Positions 23,205 to 34,159 of a stretch of DNA of 64,000 nucleotides are shown in pieces. Source of the stretch: Sambucus nigra (taxonomy: Eukaryota; Streptophyta; Magnoliopsida; Dipsacales; Adoxaceae). The translations under genes were made by a program, and so were the position numbers. The DNA is taken from assembly GCA_949130495.1 (NCBI GenBank), contig OX422210.1, forward strand, positions 638,872,585 to 638,936,584. Direction: 5' to 3'. A model generated the notes under the pieces. It had not been told where the DNA came from. It was given only the letters and a program-made list of their open reading frames with translations, and made no database searches. Each line of letters starts with the position of its first letter. Position 1 is the first letter of the stretch.

Positions 23205-23325
23205 TCTTAATGTTCTCTGGGTACATACTAGATTGACAAGTGTGACTGTTATTTCAATTGATCAATTGAAATAACACTCACACTTGCCAATCTACGTCGT
23301 GTACTTGGAGAACTACGGGGATATG
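23205..23325. repeat. Long imperfect palindrome upstream of the transposase
   Basis: TAGATTGACAAGTGTGA at the left pairs with TCACACTTGCCAATCTA at the right around the centre TCAATTGATCAATTGA. Weaker pairing extends outwards (GTTCTCTGGGTACA against TGTACTTGGAGAAC). The arms are about 50 bp. Confidence 0.85.
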
Positions 23326-23540
23326 CTGTCGAATTTTTTTCAAATCGTAACAATGTGCATGAGCTGTTAAGTATATTATAGAAAAATGCGGTCTTGAATG
23401 GGATAGGACCACTCACCCTTTAGAGGAGATGGAGGAAATAGAAATTTCTATTATACATTGAATTTGAATATAAATAAGACATAATTAAATGAAGCATACT
23501 ATAAATATAAGTTTTGTTTACCTTTAATAGGTGATTAGTT

Positions 23541-24770
23541 GTGGTAGCTGTGATGGGATATCCGAAATATAAAGAGTGGATGAGTGTGACAAATAGAATG
23601 GGAGATGTGTTTCGCAGAGGTGCTAACGAATTTGTGAAATATGCAAAGAGATGTCATAATGATGAAGAGTTTTCGTGTCCGTGTGCTAGGTGTAAGAATG
23701 GTAAGGTGTTTGAGTGGAAAACAGTTGAACTACATTTGTTAAGATCGGGTATGCAAGATTTTTATCGATTTTGAAGTTTTCACGGTGAATTGAAAGTTCC
23801 TTTTGTCCCCGACCAATCTTCACAACAACCTTCAATAAGTAGAATAGATGTAGAAGGGGACGATGTAGATCATAATATGTTAGAGGATTTAGTTGATGAT
23901 GCGTACGGAGTTTATGAAGCAGAGGAGAATGAGATTACTGATGATGTAGAAGATTCAAGTGCTCGTGAAAATATCACGATAAAACTTGACGATGACTATC
24001 AAAGTTTAAAATTTAAGGTGACCCAACCGTTATACTCTGGCTGTGAGAAAGATCAAACAACTTTACATGTCATAGTTGGTTTGCACAGTTTGAAGACGCA
24101 GTAGGATTTGTCTGGCAATAGCATGACAGGAATTCTGAAATGGGTAAAGGGCTTCTTACCCAAGGAGAATACACTTCCAAATAGCTATCCTGTTATGAAG
24201 AACAGTTTGAAAGGTTTGGGAATGAAGTATAAATCAATTCATGCTTGTGTGTATGACTGCATACTATACCGAAAGAAGTATGAAAATCTCGATCGTTGTT
24301 CGGTATGCGATGAACCTAGATATGTCCAATCTACTAGTAAGGAAGGCACAAGCTCAAAAGTGCCTCAAAAAGTATTGAAATATTTTCCCGTTGGGCCTAT
24401 ATTAAAGAGATTTTTCACAATACCATGGATAGCAGAAGCAATGACTTGGCATGCTAGGGCAGAAGTAGGGGGTAATATCATGCGTCATCCTATTGATTCT
24501 ACAGCCTGGAGGAGGATGAATTTTGAGTATCCCGATTTTGTTCGAGAACAACGCAACATTCGTTTAGCTATATCAACAGATGGTTTCAATCCATTTGGAA
24601 GTCTAAGCACCAATCAGAGTGTATGGCTAGTGATCCTAGCCCCACTCAACCTCCCTCCTTCACAGTGTATGAGACCTGAATTTTCGATGATGGCTTTGTT
24701 GATATCTGGGCCAAAGGCACCAAGTGATAACATTGACGTCTACCTTGAGAAGAGTATGCGCGTGCGTTCA
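23541..24770 (+). pseudogene. CACTA transposase N-terminal part (transposase-associated and tnp2 domains)
   Basis: The first open segment (from 23541) has the transposase-associated zinc-binding pattern: NEFVKYAKRCHNDEEFSCPC then ARCKN, and ELHLLRSGM. A stop follows at 23774. A second open stretch (24108-24791) holds the start of the tnp2 (transposase_21) domain: NSLKGLGMKYKSIHAC, CSVCDEPRY, RFFTIPWIAEAMTWH, and AISTDGFNPFG with a DG motif typical of the catalytic domain. A leader ending CTTTAATAG|GTGATTAG precedes the ATG, consistent with a spliced leader. It is cut near 24770 by an unclassified insertion. Confidence 0.88.
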
Positions 24771-24774
24771 AATG

Positions 24775-25740
24775 AGAAAATTATATATTAAACACCTTTT
24801 AACCCAAACAAACCCTAAACATGCAACAATATGTGATTGAATAAGATAATGAACTAAGCAAGAACATTCAAACACATGCAATTGAGGAAAAATCCCCCAA
24901 AGGGGCAAAACCATTTATTTTCATTATAATATTGTAACAGTACAATTTCGAATTACAATGAAAATACAAGTGACTAAGAATTACCCTCAGGTGTCGGATT
25001 CTGTAGTCGGCGGCTGGAAATATCCCTTTCCAGGAGGGCTGCAATGAAGAATAAGAACGGTCTTCTCCACAAGGGTTGAACAACAACAAAATTTTGTTCT
25101 AGGGTTCCAAAAGATTCACAAAAGTAATTGGAATTTTTGTGTGTGAATCGAAAAGATGTTTGGCACATAAAAAATTGAAGTCTTGTTGTGTTTGAACTCT
25201 TAAAAACGTTTTCTCAAAGACTTAAAAAATACACCATCGGAATAGTTATATATATATGAAATATGAGATGGTGGTTAAAAAACTCACGAAACTGTTCGAA
25301 CTTATCCCAGGCGGACCGTCCGGCTGGGAGGCGGATCGATCCGACCTCGGATCGGTTCTTTTAAAATCTGGCTTTATCGGTTCGCTAGCAGTTCGGGGTA
25401 TACTGGACAAAGCAAGGCGGATCGATCCGGGTATAGGGCAGACCAATCCGGAGGCGGATCGGTCCGGTATAGAGGCGGACCGTTCCGGCTTCCCAGAAAA
25501 ATAAAAAACTTTTAAAAGCCTCATTTTGCTTCAAAAAACTTACTTATTATTTTTATAAAAAACATTTTATAAAAATTTCTCAATACTAAATATGAACTTT
25601 AAGGAACGTAAAAACACAATTTTACCAAGTTCATTCTTGCAGAGGCTATGATGTTGAAGACACTTTGATATTCGGATCTGTTGATGTAGATGCGATCTTG
25701 AGTTTCTTCAACGGTGTAACGACGTACGACATAAAAATTG
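24775..25740. mobile_element. Unclassified, LTR-like insertion inside the CACTA transposase
   Basis: tnp2 homology stops after DNIDVYLEK and resumes near 25765 (PLVEELNKLWEEGVQLFDSF). Between lies sequence without transposase text. Read on the minus strand it resembles an LTR: a TATATATA box near 25240, then a leader-like stretch, and a GC-rich cluster of GGCGGATCGATCCG-type palindromes at about 25308-25492. I found no TSD and no clear TG/CA ends. Confidence 0.45.
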
Positions 25741-25749
25741 ATATGTCCT

Positions 25750-26390
25750 TACATACCTGGCTCCTTTGGTAGAAGAATTAAATAAGTTGTGGGAAGAGGG
25801 TGTGCAATTATTTGACTCTTTTAGAAAAGAAGAGTTTACGCTGAAAGCTATGTTGATGTGAGAAATTCAGAATTTTCCAGCTTATGGGACATTATCCGGA
25901 CCTTTGTTCGTGGCACAAGAGTACAAAAAGTATCGATTGAACGGTTAAATTTTTTGCGCTAAAGTGTACGAGGAAAGTAAAAATGTACAGAACTCGGGCA
26001 TTTCATACAAGGCTCTTACTTTCTTTCGACCGAGCGCAAAAGATAAAAACCTCGTTGAAGCTGAAATGACTTACTATGGTGTAATCCAAACTATATTTGA
26101 ATTGGATTATATAAGCTTCAAAGAGGTTGTATTTTATTGTGATTGGGTAAGAGTTGAGGATAAAAATGCTTGTAAAGTTGATCATGTCACCAATTTGATC
26201 ATGGTTGACTTGTCCAAGTTGAAGAGGAACGACCATTTGATCGATGAGCCGTTTGTTTGAGCATTTCAAAAGGTTAACCAAGTGTTTTATTCGGAGTATA
26301 TCAACAACGAGCCGTGGTCAATTGTCCAACACGCGTCCAAACGTCTAAATAGTAATGTGGATGACTTGGTTGCTCCTACTGAATATTAAT
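25750..26390 (+). pseudogene. CACTA transposase C-terminal part (tnp2 end and DUF4216-like)
   Basis: LWEEGVQLFDSFRKEEFTLK then a stop and IQNFPAYGTLSG belong to tnp2. The open segment 25964-26260 matches the DUF4216-type region that follows tnp2 in plant CACTA proteins (YYGVIQTIFELDYISFKEV, FYCDWV, LIMVDLSKL). Intervening sequence has been lost and stops are present. Confidence 0.8.
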
Positions 26391-26466
26391 CCATTTTTTA
26401 TGATAAAATAATTTTTTAATTTGTAATAAATATTCCAATTTGTACCGAAATATTCCGATGCATTTG

Positions 26467-26630
26467 TACAGTTTGGGACTGCATAATTTCTGTATAATAT
26501 TCTTAGTGGCGTAAAGTTGTTATTTTTGGAGGAACTTTCTATTATAAATTGAATTTATATTTGAAATTTAAGTTTTGTTTATACTAATCCATGAATATAC
26601 GCTTCTTACCTTTAATAGGTGATTAGTACA
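26467..26630 (+). repeat. Second copy of the CACTA transposase leader
   Basis: 26467-26538 matches 23123-23193 and 26537-26630 matches 23443-23540, including the shared acceptor-like CTTTAATAG|GTGATTAG. The copy here lacks the 250 bp that hold the palindrome. It lies immediately before the captured B3 sequence. Confidence 0.8.
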
Positions 26631-26699
26631 TAGTTATTTGGGGTGTCCTATTTGTGGAGAGGAGACTGAATCTCTTAGTCTATCCTTTAGCCCAAAAAA

Positions 26700-26993
26700 T
26701 AAAGCGAGAATTCCCTTCATATTCGAACAATAAAAAATGCCATAAGCCTATGGAGTGATGCTCTGCAAATTCCTTCCAACCGTTGTGTAGCCAAACATCA
26801 CCAGTTGAAGTTGTCAATTCCACTTTCCATACCCCACCACTTGGAACCTCTAGCAAAACATGGGAAAATATGAAAAGTGGAATTGACAACTTCAACTGGT
26901 GATGTTTGGCTACACAACGGTTGGAAGGAATTTACAGAGCATAACTCCATAGGATTATGGCATTTCTTAGTGTTCAGATATGAAGGGAATTTT
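26700..26993. repeat. Inverted repeat of a captured B3-domain gene fragment
   Basis: Left arm 26707-26832, loop of about 36 nt, right arm 26869-26993; the arms differ at roughly one base in ten. The left arm on the minus strand reads SGGVWKVELTTSTGDVWLHN then GWKEFAEHHSIG and FEYEGNSRF. The right arm on the plus strand reads ELTTSTGDVWLHNGWKEF then TEHNSIG and FRYEGNF. The pattern V-W-x-V, G-W-x-x-F, G-x-x-x-F and F-x-Y-x-G-N-S-x-F is that of plant B3 DNA-binding domains (REM-type). It is a fragment, not a working gene; transcribed through, it would fold into a long hairpin. Confidence 0.85.
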
Positions 26994-27119
26994 ATTTGAC
27001 ACGATTTCCCAGGGTACATTAGCTGTTTGGGTGGCACTACAGGTAATGTATTTATATTTATATGAATATTTAAATTTCAATTTCGATTTCAATTTTTATG
27101 AATATTTGCTTGTTAGGTG

Positions 27120-27490
27120 GCACTACACTTTTGTGCAGTGTCTTGCAGTGGTTGATTCTTATAGTGGAACTGGAAATGGAAAATGGTGCTGGATTTTCTA
27201 AAAAATTATCCTCTTCTAGAGGTTCTTATCTTTGAGGTACGTCAAGGGTTCATAACATCACTTCCAGCTAAATAGTTTGTAGATTTGAGATAATTGATGG
27301 TGATGTTGTTTCTTCTTATATTAGGGTTTTTCATTTTGTTGTGAACAAATCGGGACATCGTGGTTGGAATGGTATGTACCTGATTGTTTGAGATCACACT
27401 TAAAGACAATCAAAATTACGGGATTGGGGTCGAACAATGGAGTTAAACAGTTGAGGTACTTTGTGGAGAATCCCAAAGTTTTGAAGAGGT
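27120..27490 (+). pseudogene. Captured F-box/LRR/FBD gene fragment with intron
   Basis: The first exon piece ends VLDFLKNYPLLEVLIFE at about 27234, the usual LRR end of these proteins, with a donor GAG|GTACGT. An intron of about 90 bp ends in TTATATTAG. The next exon reads SWLEWYVPDCLRSHLKTIKI then FVENPKVLKR, the FBD domain core (W-x-x-P-x-C-L-x-S-H-L-K-T). It ends at a GTACGAG donor-like site. No F-box is present. Keeping the intron shows capture at the DNA level. Confidence 0.8.
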
Positions 27491-27654
27491 ACGAGATTGT
27501 TTCTATTTTGAATGTATATTTGCACTATCTCTATTTTATCTGGATATATAATATTTGAATAGGTAAAACGTTGCTATAACAGGTACATATATATTGCTGG
27601 GCAGTGGCAGTGGCCATACTGCCCAGTAATTTTTTTTAATTTTGCCCAAAATTA

Positions 27655-27920
27655 TCACGATCATTGAACGTGACAAAGAAACTTGTCACGGTCATTGACC
27701 ATGATAATTTTTTAATCACTGTCACAGCTTTGTCACGGTCCTTAACCGTGATAAAACTTGTCGCGGTCAAGGACCGTGACACGACCGTGACAATTCTAAT
27801 GAACTTGTCACGGTCAATGACTGTGACAAGTCCGTGATAAAAAAAGTTATCACCCCAGGAATTATCACGGTCATTGACCTTGAGAAGTCCAACTTGTCAA
27901 TGTCAATGACCGTGATAATT
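27655..27920. repeat. Right subterminal repeats of the CACTA element
   Basis: At least eight TCACGGTCATTGACCGTGA-like units, mostly on alternating strands, mirroring the left end. Confidence 0.88.
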
Positions 27921-27942
27921 TCGCAGACTTGGTGTAGTGCAC

Positions 27943-28326
27943 TTAAAGAAGTTAAGAAGTACCTGAGCCGTCCACCACTGATGACGATTACCGACGAAGG
28001 TCCCTTATACTTGTATATGGTAGTATACAGCCACGCAGTCAACTCGAACCTAGTTTATGAGAAGAACAGGAGTCAGGTTCCCATCTATTACGTGAGAAAA
28101 ACCTTTCTCGACACTGAGAAGAGATACCTGCCACTAAAGAAGTTTAGGTACACACTGGTGATAACCTTTCACTAGTTAAAGCATTATTTTGAGGCTCACA
28201 TGATCATCATCTTAACCTCCTTACCTTTGAAAGAAATCCTTCGGAAGGCTGACCTCTCTGGTTGAATGTCCAAGTGGTCGGTGGAGTTAGGTAGGTTTGA
28301 TATCCAATATAAGCCTAGGACATTAG
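27943..28326 (+). pseudogene. RT end and RNase H start of element C
   Basis: LKEVKKYLSRPPLM, then VVYSHAVNSNLVYEKN, VPIYYVRKTFLDTEKRYLPL and WSVELGRFDIQYKPRTL. This is the RNase H-proximal block of Tat/Athila pol and continues directly from 21932 once the CACTA is removed. It is cut again at 28327. Confidence 0.85.
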
Positions 28327-31273
28327 TGTAATACCCCGTATTTTTGGCGATATTTATTTTTTGGATTAATTAATTAAATGAGAATTAATTGGGAATAAAT
28401 CCGGATGAAATACTAGCGAGATGTGAGTTGGTATTTGACTATATTGAGTATATATGATGATATATGAATATTGAATTATGAAATTTGTCGTGAGATTGAT
28501 ATACGGCAATTTGGACATTTTATTGGGACGCGTGAGACAGTCGCGTCAGGATATAATTATTTTAATTGTAAAAGTGAATTTAAATTCTATTAATCGTATG
28601 GTCATTTTGAGTGCGCCAACGCGTCCGGAAGGGTCGAGATAGTCAGAAAACACTTGCCAGGGGTTTATTTTGGGTCCCGGGGTATTTTTAGGCCATACCG
28701 GCAACATAAAGGGTATTTTGGTAATTTCGTATTTTTGGGAATTAAAAGTGACGAAAATTAAGAGTTTTTATCTGATTGGGAATTGACCCACTAAACCCAC
28801 TAACCAACCCTTAATGACCCAATAAGCTACGGGGGTTATTAGATTAGGTTTCCAAAACTTTCCCAAAGCAAACCCTAGCCACCATAGCCATTGGAGAAGA
28901 AAGCTTGGAGAGAGAGAGAGATAGAAGGGAATTCTGCAGAAAGAGAGAGGGAACTCCTTCAAATCATCATCAAGATCTGAGATTGAATCAAGGCAAGTGG
29001 TTTAATTTACATTTTATGCAGTAAATGTTTCTTCCATGTTAGAAATCTTAATAATCATTCTTGTTTGAGAGATAAAGGAAAACCCATGAAATTGGAGTTG
29101 TTAGTTTAATTTTGGATGTAGGTTTGCATGTAGAAACGTTATTGGAAGATTGAATTAAGAAAATTACAAATTTATGTGATATAAAAACGGATTAAATTCT
29201 GGGAATTGATGATGATAAATTCTAGGATTTATGTTCTTGAAAAATTGGGGAAAAGAGTAGAGACTTGTGATTTGATGATGTTTAGGATGAATTAATTCCC
29301 TAAAACACGTTAGTATGTGACCTTGATATGTTTAGGATTGATTAGAGACCTTAAAACATTGTTGGGACGAATTTTAGAGGAGTATTGAGGAGTAGAAATT
29401 AGTGAAAAACGAGATAGGATTTCTGGGCTTGAATCTGGTCACTCGTTAGAAGACCTACCCAGGTCGTTCGAACGAGCTCGTTCGAACGAGCTTCTAACGA
29501 GTTGACAGTTTGGGGTTCTAACGAGAGGGATGTTCGTTCGATAATCTCGTTCGAACGAGATCTCGTTAGATAGCCCAGTTCGTTTGAACGAAATCTCGTT
29601 CGAACAGCCTCGTTCGAACGAGACTTCTAACGAGCTGGCAGTTTAGGCCTTTTTGGCCTGTTTTGATTTTGGGAGTCCCGTAAACTTGTTCGATGATAGA
29701 GATAACATTCCTTTGATGATGGATTGGTATACTTGGGACATTTGGGATATAATGAGGAGTAAATTATATAATTGTGGAACGAATCAAATAGACATTTGAG
29801 TCGAGACGTGAGTGCCTACTACGACGTGAGAATAAATTATGGCTCGTATAAATATGGACCGGGATTATATAAATTGTATAAATTATAAGTTGGTACGAGA
29901 ATGCGATAAGTACTACAACTAAACTACGGTGATTACTAAGATGCGTGTTTACTTAGTATTGATATATGATTTGTGTGTATGACATACCTACCATACTTGC
30001 TATCACGGGAGGTTTGCGTTCGCTTAGGGCCCTCTAATCCTTGTGTTGCCCGGATTTAGATTGGTTACCTCGATGAACATAGGTCAGAGAAGGACTTATT
30101 GGGATGTTAATAAGTCTGCTGATCGTGGGAGCGCAGGTATGTGCGTGACCCATGTGATGTGACTGTGTTCGCCTCCATTATTTGTGATTTGTGTTATCTG
30201 AATAATTCCTGAGAGATTCGGAATGCGTGATCCTTATGTACGTGATGTACCGGGATGGATAGCAGAGTATGTGTGCACCGCAGCTGAGTCTCGGGGTGCT
30301 TATATTGTATATTTATGTTGTGGGAAATATACACTTAATAAACTGGGAACTTTCATATGGTACTGTGTGTATAACCATGGAATAACAAAAGGGATGATCT
30401 ATAATGAGTTGTATTACTTTTACGTGAGAACCTGAATTTACGTTAAGCCCCTATTTAATTGCGAGCGTTATAATGTTGATGGGAACCGAGTAATAAGGGT
30501 AGAACCTATGACAGTCTAGCTAGATATGATGTTACTTAGCTAGTGGGTTGTGTCATTTTAGATGGGTACTTACGTTAGGAGTGCACATTTAGTCGAGAGG
30601 TGAGGATTTCATGTGAGTGTACGTCCTAACATGTACTTTGCATTTAATGTTTTAAATGTTTTTAAAGCACTTGCAGGTTTTTAAAATATCTCCACATTCG
30701 GGCTCTGGCCCGTTTGCTTTCAAATCTATTTTTTTGTTGTAAAACCATTTTAGGTGCCCAGCCACAAGGACACCATGCATAGGATACTCATTCAGGTGAC
30801 GAGCTGTAGCTGTTTGTGGAAGCTACAGGGATTTGCATTTAGACGCTTCTACCATTTGGATTCCATATTCAGTATTCTTCAGTTGTAGGGCATGTTGCCC
30901 AAATTCTATTAGAGACTTTTCCATTTCAGTTTTTTCAGACTTGGCATGTATTGTTTCAGTATTCAGTATTTTGTTATTCATTTCAGTTGTGGAGTTTGTT
31001 GTGAGGAGTTCTTCCTCCGGATTTATGTATATCGTGTGATGGTTATTCTATTATTTTCGTTATAGTGAATGGTGATATTATTCTTGCTTTAAATCTTTTG
31101 CTGCATGTTAATCAGACTTTAATTAAAATTTGGCAACTTACTTTTTAAATACTAGGTGGTTAGTACTAATAAAATGTTTTCGACAGTGATGCTATTAGCT
31201 GAGCCAACTTGGCATTTTGAATTAATTTAATAAAGGAGTAGCTACCCGGTATTTAATTAGTCGGGGTGTCACA
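28327..31273 (+). repeat. Solo LTR, long chromovirus (Tekay/Del)-like
   Basis: 2947 bp, from TGTAATACCCCGTATTTTTG to CGGGGTGTCACA, with TSD ATTAG at 28322-28326 and 31274-31278. No coding sequence. It shares ordered blocks with the LTRs at 34572-37545 and 49876-50466: GTGTATGACATACCTA, ACTTGCTAT, GGGCTCTG.CCCG, GTAGGGCATG. The length and the CCCCGTATTTTTG start suggest the Tekay/Del group; that lineage call is inference, since no pol is attached. Confidence 0.9.
29464..29622. repeat. Cluster of CTCGTTCGAACGAG palindromes in the solo LTR
   Basis: The 14-bp palindrome or a close variant occurs at 29464-29475, 29477-29490, 29546-29559, 29595-29605 and 29609-29622, interleaved with CTAACGAG half-sites. 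It stands out from the AT-rich LTR. Confidence 0.85.
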
Positions 31274-31278
31274 ATTAG

Positions 31279-32763
31279 TTAGGGGGGAGTACCTATCGTA
31301 CTTCATTACCAAATTCTCCAGCGACCAAGCACCAATGGAGGTTAAAACTAAGAATGAAGAACATGTTCAATAACAGATCGAAGAAAGGGAGTATTGGACC
31401 CTTTACATTGATGGAGCCTTCAATTTCAAAGGTGCGGGTGTGATGATAATGCTAGTGTCCCCAAAAAGACTTCCTCGAACAGGCATCACGCTTGGGATTT
31501 GAAGCGTCAAATAATAAAGCCTTGATCGACGATTTGAAGAAGGCACTCTCCTTTGGACCCGGTCAACTTGACGTCTTTTGTGACTCAAGCCTGGTATCAA
31601 ATAAAATATCTTGAGACTACAATGCCAAGTGTAATAGTTCCTAAAGCGAAATAACAATCATGTTGATTCCCTAACCATGCTCGCTTAGGCAATAAAGGGA
31701 TATTTGAAGTAAATAACTCAAGTGGAATACCTTGATCAGTTCAGTATTAATAAAAAAAACTATTGAACATGTTATGGCCATTAATAGGGCCCTAAGCTGG
31801 ATGGATCCAATTGTTCACTACCTAAAGGAAGATTTCCTGTCGGGAGATAAGAAGGAGGAACACAAGATCCTAGTGAAAGTCGCTCACTTCCACTTATCAA
31901 CCGATTAAAATCTTTATTGACACTCATTTTTAGGATCATATATTCAATGCGTCTGCCCGTATGATGTCGAATATACCTTCTTCGAGTTACACAGAGGAAT
32001 ATGTGGCAACCACGCTGGGGGCATGTCGTTGGCATTCAGAGCTTTGAAAGAAGGTTACTGGTGGTCGTATATGTAGCGGGTGCAAAGACTTTCAACTCTT
32101 CTCACCACTAGGGCATCAACCCGTTGGCAACCTCAAGTCCCTCACAAGTCATTGGTCTTTTGCGTAGTGAGGGTTGGACATCGTTGGTCGTCTACCCCTT
32201 GCGTTGGGAAACATGAAGTATCTCCTAGTCAGCACATACTATTTCTCCAAATGTATAGAAGGAGAACCATTGGTGAACATTTGTGATGTCAATATGACCA
32301 AGTTCATTTGGAGGAATATCATAACCCATTTTGGTATTCTTTGGATCATCATAACAGATAATAGGAGCTAGTTTGAGAGAAGCCTCTTTCATATCTTCTG
32401 TAATGAGCATAAGATTAGGCAGTACTATAGCTTAGTGGACTATCCCCAGAACAAATGGTAGGAAAAAGCATCCCATAAAACAGTCCTCGACGAAAGAAAG
32501 GGTCGTGTGGGTCAACCAACTCCCCTATATTCTCTAGGTGTTTCGAACTACACCAAGGAGGTCAACGGGGGAAACACCATTTGCCCTGGATTATGGGATG
32601 GAGGCAATCATCCTATTTGAAATAAGCTTGCCGAATATGAAGTCATCCTTAGTCGATTAAGATCTCGATAACAAAGCAATCAGAGCGAAGCTTGGCCTGG
32701 CTAACGAGAAGAAAGATTTAGCCCTTATAAAGCTTGCTTCCTACCAACAATAATTTTACAAGC
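31279..32763 (+). pseudogene. RNase H end and integrase of element C
   Basis: WTLYIDGAFNFKGAGV-type RNase H text at about 31395, then degraded RNase H. The integrase core starts near 32165: GLDIVGRLPLALGNMKYLLV, STYYFSKCIEGEPL, FIWRNIITHFGILWI, ITDNRS then a stop where the family has a Gly-Leu-Gln-Phe-type continuation. Frameshifts and stops are frequent. It is cut at 32763 by a hAT-like element. Confidence 0.85.
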
Positions 32764-33922
32764 TAAGGGTGTTCAGAAAACCGAATGGACCGGCGGACCG
32801 AACCAGACCGTCTTAATTTTGTCAGTTTTTTTAATCGGTCCGGTTCAAGTTTTTTTTATAGACCGGTCTAATCGGTCCTCGATCTCCCTTATTAAATATC
32901 CGGTCTGGACCAACCCGGACCGGTTACTATTAATATATATGTATTTAAATATATTTATACATATACATATATATTTACTAACACACGCACACAACTAAAC
33001 TAACTCGGGGGTACGCTCGTCCAAAAATAAAGAAAGGAAACCTAGATCTAAATTAATAACACACGCACTCTCCACTCTCTCACATCACAACACAACAACA
33101 ACTCAGTGTCGTTTATGCTCTAAGATAAGAGAACTTCTCCAGCCTCTCCTCTTCTCAAATTCTCTAAGATAACTTCCCCCTCTCTCTCTCATGGCATGAT
33201 CACGAGCCCATTGCACCGCCGTCCTTGATGTTGCTGTCGCGCCAACACTGGTGTTGTTGTTGTCGCGCCACCGCTCTTGTTGTTGTTCTCTTCTCAACCC
33301 CATTGTTGCTGTTGCGCAACTACGATCAAGAAGTTCTCTTTTCAACCCCATTGTTGTTGTTTCACTCAGGTATTCACTTTCAATAACTTCTCTTCAAAGT
33401 TGTTTTTTGTTACTAAAAAAACAGAGTTCTTTTTTTGTTGTTACAAAATCGTTGCTCACATTGTTGGTTAAAAAACAGAGTTGTTTTTGTTACTAAAAAA
33501 TTAATGTAATTACTAAAAAATAGAGTTATTTCATTCTGTGTATTGAGTTATTTAGTGCCCATTCCATTTTTTTGTAATTACTGTAATTACTAAAATTAAT
33601 GATTTTGTTTTTAATGGTACCATTGTATACTAAAAAGCAAATTAATGATTGTGTACTAAAAAAATAAGAAATGTAATTACAAAAAGCAGAGTTGTTGTTT
33701 GGTTTAATTTATTTAGAGCCCATTCCATCTTTAAAAAGATTATTTCAATAATATTAGGACCGACAAGTTAGACCGGACCGACCATACAAAAAACCGGACC
33801 GACTAAGCTCAAAAAATCGGTTTAATCGGTCCGGTCTTGGTCCATTTTTTTAGGATCGATTTAATCGGTCCGGTCCTTAAAATTACTAAAAATCGGATCG
33901 AACCGGATCGCGAACACCCCTA
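32764..33922. mobile_element. hAT-like non-autonomous element with GGTCCGGT subterminal repeats
   Basis: The ends TAAGGGTGTTC and (inverted) TAGGGGTGTTC form short TIRs. The flanking 8-mers TTACAAGC and GAACAAGC match at 6 of 8 positions, as an old hAT TSD. Both ends are packed with GGTCCGGT / ACCGGACC motifs. The interior has no transposase and shows only GTT-rich low-complexity frames. Confidence 0.82.
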
Positions 33923-33930
33923 GAACAAGC

Positions 33931-34159
33931 AACACAATAAGGGGATAAAGACGAGGAGATTCAAGGTCGGGGAACATGTACTAAGGAAAATTATGGGAAA
34001 CACGAAAATCCCACAAATGAAAAACTTGGGCCTAAAGGGACGGGTCCATTTAAGGTTATCAGCGATGACTTGTAGGGAGCCTACCACTTAGAAATAATGG
34101 AGGACAGAGAGGTTCCTCGAGCATGGAACGTGGCCAACCTCAAGAAGTTTTACTTTTAA
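33931..34159 (+). pseudogene. Integrase C-terminus of element C, to the stop codon
   Basis: RRFKVGEHVLRKIMGNTK, GPFKVISDDL, a stop, then AYHLEIMEDREVPRAWNVAN and LKKFYF before TAA at about 34157. This matches the integrase C-terminal tail of Tat/Athila elements. 34160-34571 after it is non-coding. Confidence 0.8.

Larger units (their letters stand above)
21933..27939 (+). mobile_element. CACTA (En/Spm) transposon carrying host gene fragments
   Basis: The 6007-bp insert begins CACTACACCAAAATGGGC and ends with the inverted form (GGTGTAGTG). It has a 3-bp TSD, CAC, at 21930-21932 and 27940-27942. Removing it joins the host polyprotein smoothly (TLKEVKKYLSRPPL). Both ends carry short palindromic subterminal repeats. 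It contains a degenerate transposase (23541-26390), a G/T-rich tract, a 110-bp palindrome, a duplicated leader and captured fragments of a B3 gene and an F-box/FBD gene. Confidence 0.95.

Noticed and set aside
26680..26993. Inverted repeat as a MITE
   Set aside because: Arms encode a B3 domain, there is no TSD, and it sits well inside the CACTA element.
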